Assembly: GCA_001931875.2 (NCBI GenBank)
Contig: MSJH02000824.1
Span: 89,837-153,836 of the forward strand
Length of the DNA stretch: 64,000 nucleotides
Reading direction: 5' to 3'
From: Byssochlamys sp. IMV 00236
Taxonomy: Eukaryota > Ascomycota > Eurotiomycetes > Eurotiales > Thermoascaceae
Shown here: positions 47,524-57,923 of the stretch, in pieces
Position numbering within the stretch: the first letter of the stretch is position 1
Layout: each line of letters opens with the position of its first letter
Made by a program: the position numbers and the translations under genes
Notes under the pieces: generated by a model
What the model was told of the DNA's origin: nothing
Database searches by the model: none
The model's input: the letters and a program-made list of their open reading frames with translations, nothing else

Positions 47524-48594
47524 CCTACCCTTGTATTAAGTATTAGGGAATATATGGCAATTATCTAAGCAATTAAATACAAATAAATAAGACTAACTAG
47601 AAAGTAGATAATATGTAAAAATAAAGAAATAAGCAGTTTAGTTATATAGTTAAGCAGTTGTAATTAAGCTGAGCTACTTAAGCTATATCTAGAATTTTAA
47701 GACTATTAGCCCTTTAATAAAACTATTAGCGATATTATCTACTAAATTAATATATTTTAAATTAATTACATTTTAGGCAAGTATATTACAGATATAGTAG
47801 AACTATATATTAATATATTTAGAGCGTTTAATACTAGTAAGAGTATAGATTAAATCTTAGGCTCTATTATTATTAATATTTAAAATAATTAGACTAATAT
47901 CCTTTATAATATCTATATTAATTATTAAATAGTATATTTATTAGGCTTCTCTAGTAGCTTTAGAAGCAGCTATATATTCTGCCTTATTAAAGCTGATTAA
48001 GATATAGGTTTATTTATAGATTTTTTATAAAATAAGTCTACTAGTAAGTATAAAAATATATCTAAAGGTAAAATAATATTTATTATAATCTCTAATATAA
48101 TTAAAGTTATAATAGGCTTATAAGAGTCTAATATCCCTATTACTTTTATAATATATAATATTATAGTTAAGGTATTTAGCTAAATAGTATATAATATATT
48201 TTAGAGCTATATAGCTCTTTAAAATTAAGCAGGAGTTTCTTTTAATTAATAAGCTTATAATTTTAAATAAATTAGGGTAAGTCTTAGTTACTAGCTATTA
48301 GCAACAGCTAATATCTTATTAATATTCCTTAATATTAACTATAGAACTAGGCTTATTATTAATTTAAAGCTTAAAATCTATAAAGAATTCTATATAGCTA
48401 AAATCTTTCTATCTAAAAGATTAAATAAATTTATATATATACCTTATTTAAATAAGCTATATATCTTTCTTATTATAAGAGACTTCTATTCCTAAATAGT
48501 ACTTAATAAGCCCTAAGTTCTTTATTTTAAATTACTTAGAGATACTGTTATAAACTACTTAAGCAGTTAATTATTTAAAAGTATATATAAAGAA

Positions 48595-48606
48595 GTTATT
48601 AATATA
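48595..48606 (-). other. Mutated reverse-transcriptase active-site codons
   Basis: The four codons read Y-I-N-N on the minus strand. Relative to the YVDD expected for copia elements, every difference is a G-to-A change, abolishing the catalytic aspartates. Confidence 0.8.
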
Positions 48607-51600
48607 AATAGTAATATAGATATTTTCTATAATAATAGAAATCTAGAGATAGGGATTATATAAGAATAGCCTAAACCTAGCACTAAATAAATACTCTATT
48701 AAGGTATTATATTATATTTTTATAAAAGGGGTTAATCTATAAAGAGCTTAATCTAGTTTATAAACTAAAATATTACCTTTATTTTTATAGAAGCTAGTAG
48801 GCTAAAATATATAGATATTATATTTTAATTTCCTATTTAAAAAGGCCTATATAATATTAGCTTAAAGAATAGCTTAGCTATAATAAGTAATAGAGGCTAT
48901 TAATATATTAATAGTTATAGCAGAGATTATTAAAGTATAGGTTATTATATTAAATATAGTCTTATCTAATATATTACTATAAATAATCTAATAAGCTTTA
49001 TAAATAATTAAACTATTAAGACTCTTTTTCTTTTTATATATTTATCTGCCGGGTATAAGATAAGTCTTAAAAAAAAGCTTATCTTAATAGACTAAATACT
49101 AATATTTTTATTTTACTAATAGATTAATTTCTTTTTTTATAGCTTTCTACTATTAAAAAGCTTTAATATATATTATAATAGCTTTATATAATTTAGAAAT
49201 ATTTAATTCTTCCTGAAATAAGACTATATAAATTTTTATTAAATTAGCAGGTTAATATTAGATAATATTAAAATCTTTAATAAAGTTAATTTCTTTATTA
49301 TATACTATAAGATCTTTATAATTAATCAGATTTAATATAATAGCTGAGATAGTAAGTGCCGGTTTATAAAGCTTAAGGCTAGGCTTTATTAATATAGCAA
49401 TATTATTTATATAAAAATATAGAGTTTATATTATTATTTTAGTAGCAATATCTAATAATAATATATTGCTTTTATTAAATATACTAAAAAAGAAAGCTAG
49501 TTTACCCTTTAAAAGAAGCTTACTTAATAGAGCTTTAGGGCTAATTAATAAATAATATACTAAAGCTTTAAATTAGTATAGGTATAAAGCCGCGATAAAA
49601 GCATTTCTCTAAGCTTAAGCTAAGATATACTATTTAATAGGCTTAATATTACTGTTATAAAATATAGCTCTTAAGATATAATTATAAAATAGTAGAATTA
49701 AAATAGAGATTTAATTTATAATATATATACTATACTAAATAATATATAGCTAAAAGAAATATTTTAAGCTGAAATTAATTATTATAGCTTAAGCTTACTC
49801 TATAATAATCCTTATAAAATATTTATTTATATTATTTTACTAAGGTATATAAATAGCTATAAGTTTATAGGCAATGCTTAATATTTTAAAAAAAGCATTT
49901 AGAGCTTTAATACAGAGCTTATTATCTAATTAAATATATATAACTATAAAACCCTCTATATTTAATTAATATATTAAATTATTAATAAAGGATAGAATAT
50001 AAGCTCTATTTATTATAGGATATATCTACTTATAGCAGATAGCATTATCTATAATTAATAATATATATCTTATTTTAATATAGCTAGGAAAGTCTTTATC
50101 TATTTTATAATCTAGCATATATCTGCTACTAATAATATTAATATAGAGATATTTAATAAGTGCTATAGCTCTAGGTATAAGCCTTTATAAAACTTATTTA
50201 ATAATTTTAGCCTATTAGCAGATAATATAAAATAAAAGATTTTTAGCTCCTATAATAGTAATATTAGAAAGAAAGTTATATATTAAATAAAGTAAATTAT
50301 CTTAATTAGTATAACTAAGAATTTAGTACTACTCTATTAAGAATCTAGTAATATAATAGGGAGATAAGGCTTTAAATAGTTTAAGATTAACTAACTAAGT
50401 AGTAATATCTTATTTAGGAGTATTTATAGCAATAATAAGTAAAGCAATATAGACTTATTTATTAAGAGAGGGTGCTATAGAGTATATAAGATATCTTTAT
50501 TTTTTAAAGATAATAATATTATAAAAATAGCTATTTTCTAAAGTCTTTATAATAAAATATTTATTATTTTTATTTATAAAGATCTTAAATCTTTAACTCT
50601 TTAATAAAGTAAATAATAAAATATTATTATTAGCTCCTAGAATATAGTAGATATTAAAAATAAATAATAGAATATTATTAAATTATATTAAAATAATACT
50701 AGTTCCTTAAAACAATAGTTATTCTTTATAAATACTCTTAAAGTAAGCTATAGAGATTCTTGTAAGTTTAAATACTAAAAATACCTCCCTCTAAATAATT
50801 AGATAGATATCTGATTTAATATCTAATATTTAATTCCCCTTTATATAATATATAGGTATTGCTCCTAGTATAGTAGAGATATTATTAACTTAATAGATTA
50901 TAAATTAAACTAAGAGATTAAGACTTAATAATACTATAGGTTTAAAGGTTATATTATCTTAATTCTATAGTAAATATAATTTAGAATATATTATTTAGTA
51001 CCTCTCTATAATATAGCTTAATCTATTATAAATGCTATATAGTTTTTATAGAGCTTTAGATCTTAAATCTATAAATCTTACTATAGATCTTAATATTACT
51101 AGAATATTTAAAGCTATTAGTCTTTATATAGATCTAATATTAGTAATAGCCTTCTTATATTAGATAAGATCTTTTAATATCTCTCTAATATTTAGATTTT
51201 TAATATCTAGATATTTAATAGTACTAATAGTATAAAACTGCTTAAAATAATTATTTATTTAGTTAGGCTTCTATTTAATAATAAAATTTAGGAATTAGTT
51301 ATAAAAGAGATCTTCTAGCATAATATTAAGACCTTAAAGCTTAATAAAGATATACTCTGCCTTTATATAAGTAGAGATAGGCAAGATTAATATAAGGAGA
51401 TTAATAAGCTTTATAAATTCCTAGCAGAGCTTAACCTAATATATAGATTTAATAATACTAAATTACTTATTTAGCTTTAGCTAGATATAAATAATAATAG
51501 ATTAATCTAAAAATTAAATAATTTTAAAGATTCTTAAATTTAATAATACTATAATTTAATTCCTTATAATAGATTAAATAATCTTTTATTATTAACTATC

Positions 51601-52560
51601 TTCCTCAGGTAAAGTATTTTAATTAAGGATATTAAGATCTTTAATATCTAGATTGCTAATAGTAAGCTTAAATTGCTAGCTTTAATTTTAAAAATTACTG
51701 CTATTTAATTATAGTTAAGGTATCTTTAGCTATTTAAATATATTATTAATTTACTTATATAATAGATTAATTTTAATATTATAATATTTCTCCTACTATT
51801 ATAATAGGAGAGAATTTAATAAAATAATAGGATTTATAGCTAGCACTAATTATAGTATTAATTACTAATAGCCTTAAGTATTTAAATATAAGAATAAACC
51901 CTAATATATTTCTAATATAATAGGACAGATATTATTTAGTTCTTACTCTATAAATTAATAAAGTATCTCTTATAAAAAAATATATAATAAAAGAATAATT
52001 TTATAAACTAACTTTATTAGAGTATTATAAAAGATCTTTATATAAGTTTTCTCTAGCTATATAGATACTATCTTAGTCTCCTCTTATAATTACTTATTAA
52101 GAGTAGGGTCTATTAGCTCTATAGAAAGGATTAATTTATTTAATAAAGAATTAGCTATTTATTATAATACTAGAATAGCTAAAAATCTTTTAAATATAGC
52201 TATCTATATATATATAATAGGTATTAGACTATAATTTAGATTTAATTAAATAATTAGTAAAACTTTTTTAAAGGTAATATAATATCTAGAATAATAATAT
52301 TATTATACTATATTAGACTATAATAGGTAATTAAACGCACTTATTCTTAAGCTAATATTTTTAATAGTTAGGGCTTTTTAGAGATTTATTAAAGAAAAAT
52401 TTTTATAGATTAATTAAATATTAAAATAGGGCATATTTTAAAGCTATAAAAGCTTATAATAAGTAAATAAAACCTAAGGAATTTAATAGAATAAATAAAA
52501 TATCAATTTAATAAGTAACTAGCTTATAACTTAAGGGGTAAAGATAAAGGCGATATAACC

Positions 52561-52689
52561 TAAAAGAAGTAGGAGAAAGCTTACTTAATTGGATCTAGGA
52601 GCTAGGCGAAGCCTATATAGGCTCGCCTAGGTCACGTGATCACTAGGGAGCAGGGCGCCGAAAGGGGCAGCCGGAGGGGGCCTTCAACA
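52561..52689 (-). repeat. Right LTR (5' LTR of the minus-strand copia element)
   Basis: 129 bp in direct repeat with 47395-47523. Ends CCTTCAACA followed by the ATAAC duplication. Its outward half (from about 52633) keeps C and G where the left LTR shows T and A; its inward half shows the reverse. Confidence 0.9.
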
Positions 52690-52694
52690 ATAAC
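52690..52694. repeat. Target-site duplication ATAAC (right)
   Basis: Exact copy of 47390-47394, immediately after the terminal ACA of the right LTR. Confidence 0.85.
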
Positions 52695-53620
52695 TAACTA
52701 GATAGGTAGATAGTTAGTTTATCTTCTTGCTTGGTCTTAGAGTAGAGTACAGGTAAACAAACGCCCGGAGACTTCCGATGGCCACGGCGTCCTCCAGGGC
52801 ACATCTCGGTGAGCCCAAAAAGGAGAGACGAGCACGCGGCCAGTCGGGAGAAATCGGATGCGGAAGGGCGGGAGTTGAACAACGCTGTCATGTGACCAGC
52901 ACTCCTGCCCCTCCCGACACGACACAAGTTGGCGGACTGCAGTGCTCCGTGTCTGCTGCCGAACGTCCGAGGGAGAGAGAGGAGAGACAATAAGTTAGGT
53001 AGTAGTAACTATGTGAGAGAGGGTACGGAGTAGTCTGCAGGTGAGTCACCGCAGTTTTGTTAGTGAAATAGTCTAACTCATTGGTTAGTTACAGTAGCAT
53101 TGGGTAACTTTGTTGTTCACTACTACTCCGTATAGAATATAGACTCTCTGCGTTGATCGGCCGAGAGAGAAGATGTCGACGAGTTGACTTGACCGGCCGG
53201 CTGGAAGTATAGATAGCAAAGAAACGTCCCCTAGAGTGTCGGACTAGATGCCACTGTCGCGCTTAAAAATGTTACAATGGTCACTGGTTGCATTGCTCGT
53301 CCCGCCACCCCGCGAAGTAGTTCTGACTATGTGAAGTTTAATTGACCTTAACTTAATGGTTCGCAGCGATCCAGTTGGCAGTCGACCAAAACCCGGGAGG
53401 ACGGATCGTTGGATCTCGAGGAGAGAGACCTCTCAGGGGCAGGACCCTGCGGACATCCATCGATATGCGATAAAGACGTTCGATGACCTCTAAATATGAC
53501 CTTTACAAACGCCGTGGTCCAATCAGCATGAGGACGTTAAATGCAAGGTGCAGCGTTGGCGCACCGACATCGGGGTCGGCAGCGACAGTTGATTAAGTTG
53601 ATCCCTCGCGCTAGTTCGAG
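52695..53620. other. Unique DNA between the two transposons
   Basis: About 0.9 kb of normal base composition with no supported gene. The ORFs at 52694-52990 (minus) and 52778-52993 (plus) have no family features. TACGGAGTA at 53024-53032 and TACTCCGTA at 53124-53132 form an inverted pair 91 bp apart. Confidence 0.5.
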
Positions 53621-53662
53621 TATCCATGACTAAGCTCGAACCCACACCGCCTCCGCGGTATA

Positions 53663-53708
53663 GGTGAGCCCTAGCATAGTTCCGATTCTCAGCGTACTTC
53701 AAAATTTT
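53663..53708 (+). repeat. Left terminal inverted repeat core of the pogo-like element
   Basis: 46 bp starting GGTGAGCCCTAGCATAG and ending CTTCAAAATTTT. Both differences from the right copy are C/T or G/A. Confidence 0.9.
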
Positions 53709-55480
53709 CTATTATTTATTAACACCAAAGCTTTTCAATCTACCTAATATAGGTAAAGACTCTAATTTTAATAAATCTTATATACTTAAGGCCTGCGCCG
53801 CGGCTCAAGCTTAAAAAAAACCTAATATTTTGAAGATTTTGTATAAATATAGGGTTTCTTATAATACACTACGCAACCACATTAAGAATATCTATTAAGC
53901 TTATATAACTAGAATACTAATTAATAAGACCCTTAAAAAGGATCAGGAGAAAGCTCTAATATACTAGGTATTATTTATATATAATATTAATATACTAGTA
54001 ACTTCTAAGATATTAGAAATATAGGTAAATTAAGTACTTATTTACACAGGCTACTCTGACTAGTATATTAGTAAGAATTAGGTATATCGCTTTAAAAAAT
54101 AACTTCTAAAGAATTTAAAGCTAAGTCTAGTTAAATAAAAAACTAAAAAATTAAAATATATTTAAGCTAAAGATGCAGATTATTTAGCTTATTAATATAA
54201 CTAGCTTATAAATATAATTAAGAATACCTTTTTATAACTAATCTACAACTTTAATAAATATAGATTTTAGCCTAGCGAGGGGTATTTAAAGAAGGTTATT
54301 AGCTCTAAAAATAACTGTCTAGACCTTATTAAAGCTGAGAAAGGTAAGATTATTACTGTAATTAAATATATTACTGCTAATAGCTAATAAATAAACCTAT
54401 TTTTTATCTTTAAAAATAATAATATATTTATAAAGGAATAATTTTATAATAGTAATAATTTGCCACTAAATATTACTATAGTAATATCTCTAACCAGTTA
54501 GATTAGTAATAAACTAATATTAAAATAGCTTCGCTGTTTTATTACAGCAACAAATTCCTATATAATAGGGAGAAAGGAGCACTATATCCTTATATTTAAC
54601 AGTTACAGATCCTATCTAATCCTTAAATTTCTTTAGGAATATAAAGATAATAATATTATTCTATTTAGCTTTTTACTTTATACTATATATTTATATTAAC
54701 TATTTAATAATAAACCCTATTTAAATTATAAGCAATACTAGCAGAAAATAAATAATAAGCTATCCTATTAGGCCGATAAGCCTATAGGGAAGTTAGAGTT
54801 TCTATATATAATTAGACCTATACGCTTATAAGCCTTTAATAGTTAAATTATTCGCAATACCTTTTAAGAATATAATATCTACCCAGTTAATAGCGATAAG
54901 ATTATTAATACTCTTATTAGTTAACTAGTAATCCTAGAGCTTTATTAATTAGAGGAGGAGAAAACTCTTTCCCTATCGCCAATAGCTATATTATTATCTA
55001 GTATTAAATTTTCTCCGCCTAAATCTACTAAAGCTCTAAAAAAGAACTAGCTAAAGCTTTTAAAATATATAAAGCTTTTTATATTAAAGCTATAACAGAA
55101 TCTTTAAAAGATTTTTAAATATAATCAGGTTTTAAATAAAAAGTTAGTTATAGTAAATAATATAATTAAATAGATTAGAGCCGCCCAAGTATCTCTATAT
55201 TATTAATACACTAAGCGATAGGTTAAACTACTCAGCCAGAGTAGTATACTAACTATATGCAATGTAAATCGCTTAATTACAGCTAGAAGGACTAAAATAC
55301 TAGAGACTAAGCAGCGGAGATTATAAAAATAAAATAAGAAAATATTCGGCATAATATTAATCCTAGCCCCTATATAAAAAAATAGGATCTTAATTAGAGC
55401 AGTAGAAGCAGCAGAATATAATAATACCTTTTTTTATATAGATAATTACCCTTTGTAGCGGGGATATTTAAAAAACTTCA

Positions 55481-55526
55481 AAAATTTTGAAGTACGCTGA
55501 GAATCGGAACTACGCTGGGGCTCACC
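55481..55526 (-). repeat. Right terminal inverted repeat core of the pogo-like element
   Basis: Complement reads GGTGAGCCCCAGCGTAG and ends CTTCAAAATTTT. Just outside, 55520-55551 forms an 11-bp-stem hairpin (GCTCACCCACG against CGTGGGTGAGC, 10-nt loop). Confidence 0.9.
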
Positions 55527-55566
55527 CACGACCGGAAGGGCGTGGGTGAGCTACTAGTCACGGATA

Positions 55567-57923
55567 CATCGAGACGTTGACTCGGGGCTCCAGGAGGGTC
55601 CCGGAGCAGACCCCGCGAGTCGGATGGAGAAGAAAGTGGAGGGGGTGTGGGTGCTGAAGTTGGAGAAATCTGGTAGCAAGTAGTAGAGTAGTGATTATTT
55701 CCCGGATAACTCCCAGGAAGACGCGGATTAGCAATATGGACGTGTCCGCAGGCGAGGCCGTACTCTACCCCGGCTTTTGTAAGTTTTCCTGACCCTGTAA
55801 GTAATGCGGTTACGATGTCGTCCTTCGATGATCGTCTGCTGGTCCTCCCCAGCGTGGGGTAGAAATGTCAATTGAACACTTTCTGTCCTCTTTAGGCCGG
55901 GGAGCTAGAAATATATGCTGCACCCTGCACGACGCACGTTCCGGTGGCTTGAGGATGGGCACAGGGTGCACCGTGGACGACTTCGGCGCATCCTGCACTG
56001 CCTACCTGCCAACCAACCCTGCCTAAGTGAGTCGTAGCTGGTCGATGATCTGTTCTCTCTTTTCGCTGGCAAAGCAGATCTTCGTCTCGCCAGGAGTCTG
56101 AGCACTCCAGTCTTGTCCGCTGCTCGTTTGTGCGGGGCTTGCTCTTGGATGCCTCGAGATGCTGATCGACCCGATCTCCCTGACAAGCGCCCACCCTCAT
56201 CTTCGTCTGCGAGCCAAAAGTTATTACATACATCACAGCGATCCTGACGTCTGCCACTTCCACTTTTTGCCATCTCTATGATGTCTTCGAGGCGACTACT
56301 CCGTACTCTGCGTATTGCTCTCATATCTGCACTTGGAGAACAGATAATGTGAACCCCCACCTTCGGATTGTCTAGAGTATACCGTAGAGACTGGTTATGG
56401 GTCGTTGAAGTCGGGGAGTGGAGCACGCTGCTCCAGGAGAACCACCGGATGGACCGCGGGAACGACTCCAAACTGTGGTGCGAAACAGAAAGTCGTGTTG
56501 TAGAGCAGACCATACATGGTGGGAAGCACTGCGATGTCCGCTTTTCGGCAGGCAAAGGAGGAGTACTAGTAGCCATCAGCATCGGCCATGGCTGCCATCC
56601 TCTAGCCTCGTCTGGTAGTCGAGATAGTAGTCTAGTCAGTCGAATGCTCCTCTGCTCCGAGCAGACACGGTTCGTCAGACTGACCCTGCGCCCGAGGGCA
56701 GCTCCGACCGTCGGATTCGGGGAGCGGCTCCTTCATATCAGCGAGCACTGTTAATATTATTCCGCTGGTGATTGTCTGTTCTTTTCATGTCACTGGATCA
56801 GCAGGGCGTGCTGTGACTGGGCGGACTGAATCCGGACGTGCTCCTCGGCGGAATCCCTGCCCTCCTGTGAGCAGCCATGTAAATAATACCGTCCCAATAC
56901 GCCAGCCGTCATAAAGCGCCTAGTGGCCGGATTGTGCCCCACTGGGTGGGCCTTGACGTAGCCAGAGTCTAATGTTTCTGGGTAAAAGGTTGAAACCCCT
57001 TTGCCCTGATTGGCCCGCCTTGTCTTATCTCTGCCTACAGCACCGTATGTGGAAAGCTTCGATCGCGAGCAGCGGGCGCAGGCAGATCGATGCCATGTGC
57101 CCCGGGAATGTTGCTCGAGGGCAAAAACTGTCACGAACAGCTCTCGAGAAGGATATATATATGGTACGAGGCCGTAACAGGACAGAATATCAAGTAATGA
57201 AACCACGGTACCCGGGGGAAGAAGGAGATTGCTGTATCTCCCAGGTTAAATGAGATGTCGTGTAGAAGGATGGATACTAACAAGAGTACCCAGAAACAGA
57301 GACAGACCAGTCCGTGTGTAGCAGCGGAAACCACAGAACGGGGCCAAATACCAAACCTCCGAAAGCCGCTGCCGCCTGCAGACTGTATTATTGTAACTTC
57401 TCCAGAAGCGGGATAGACAGGCAGAGAAAGGTAAAAAAGGCACATTGACCTGACTGTTCTCGGACCAAACCATCCAGGCATAGCTCTGCTCCCGTCACCA
57501 GCTTGCAGCAACGCTTGAGATCCATTTGCCACGGCGGAAGAGTCTCCAACAACCCCACAGCCCGTGGTCTTTTTTTGGGCCGCTCACCCAGACCATTTGA
57601 ATTGCCGGTCCTGCCCGTGTCGTCTCTCTTCTCTCTCCTCTTACTCTTCTCTTCCCTCTCTTCTTCTCTCTGCTTCACTCCTTTCTCGATTCCTCTGAAC
57701 AGCGAGCCGCTGGGTTGATAGACGTTTCTTCTTTTTACTATATACCCCTTCCCAGTAGCGTTGTCGCTGACCACCCCCCGGTTGTCGTGACGACATCCCC
57801 TTATCTTATATCGTCCCGCTTTCTGAACACCCCGCCCGCGGACACAGAAGACGGTGAATAAATAGGCACTAAAAAAACAAAAATCGATAGTCATTGCATT
57901 CTCTGTCGGTCGCCGGCGGAAGA
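55567..57923. other. Intergenic, upstream region of gltA
   Basis: 2.4 kb of normal composition. No gene supported: the ORFs at 55905-56582 (minus), 56368-56754 (plus) and 57388-57894 (minus) overlap each other and lack family features. A C/T-rich tract at about 57600-57700, 220-320 bp before the gltA start codon, is probably part of its promoter or leader. TACTCCGTA occurs at 56297-56305. Confidence 0.5.
57600..57700 (+). promoter_or_regulatory. CT-rich tract upstream of gltA
   Basis: Runs of TCTCTTCTC on the coding strand 220-320 bp before the start codon, as often seen near transcription starts of well-expressed fungal genes. Inferred only. Confidence 0.4.

Larger units (their letters stand above)
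47395..52689 (-). mobile_element. Complete RIP-degraded Ty1/copia LTR retrotransposon
   Basis: A 5295-bp element bounded by two 129-bp LTRs and an ATAAC duplication. Internal DNA is extremely AT-rich and full of stops, with changes explicable as C-to-T/G-to-A, so no protein can be made. Orientation is minus. On that strand, around 48791-48861, a reverse-transcriptase block reads AFLNR, then KLKYNIYIF, a stop and PTSF, matching the copia pattern AFLNG...YM.QP.GF. About 240 bp downstream, at 48595-48606, lies YINN where copia elements have YVDD. A short purine-rich tract next to the left LTR (AAGGGTAGG on the minus strand) fits a polypurine tract at the element's 3' end. Gag and integrase must lie towards 52.5 kb but are too mutated to delimit. 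Confidence 0.9.
53621..55566 (+). mobile_element. RIP-degraded pogo/Fot1-like DNA transposon
   Basis: About 1.95 kb with terminal inverted repeats and a dead DDE transposase on the plus strand. The TIR core is 46 bp: 53663-53708 against the complement of 55481-55526, with two differences, both transitions. Weaker inverted similarity continues outward to TATCCATGACTA (53621-53632) and its complement TAGTCACGGATA (55555-55566). The transposase frame (about 53830-55430) is full of stops but shows the pogo/CENP-B series: KTLKKDQEKAL in the DNA-binding part, TGYSD..ISKNWVYRF, YNFNKYRF, KAEKGKIITVIKYITA, and the acidic-site block LIFNSYRSYL (about 54593-54622) where LIFDGYGSHL-like wording is expected. 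Then come SFLLYTIYLYQ-like and NKPYLNYKQYW. No exact TA duplication could be fixed because the outermost borders are mutated. Confidence 0.85.

Noticed and set aside
53631..53662. tRNA-like T-loop word (GGGTTCGAGC on the minus strand)
   Set aside because: No matching acceptor, D or anticodon arms nearby; the word is part of the transposon's outer inverted repeat.
55905..56582. 225-codon minus-strand ORF upstream of gltA
   Set aside because: Ser/Arg-rich without motifs, overlapped by equally plausible ORFs in other frames.
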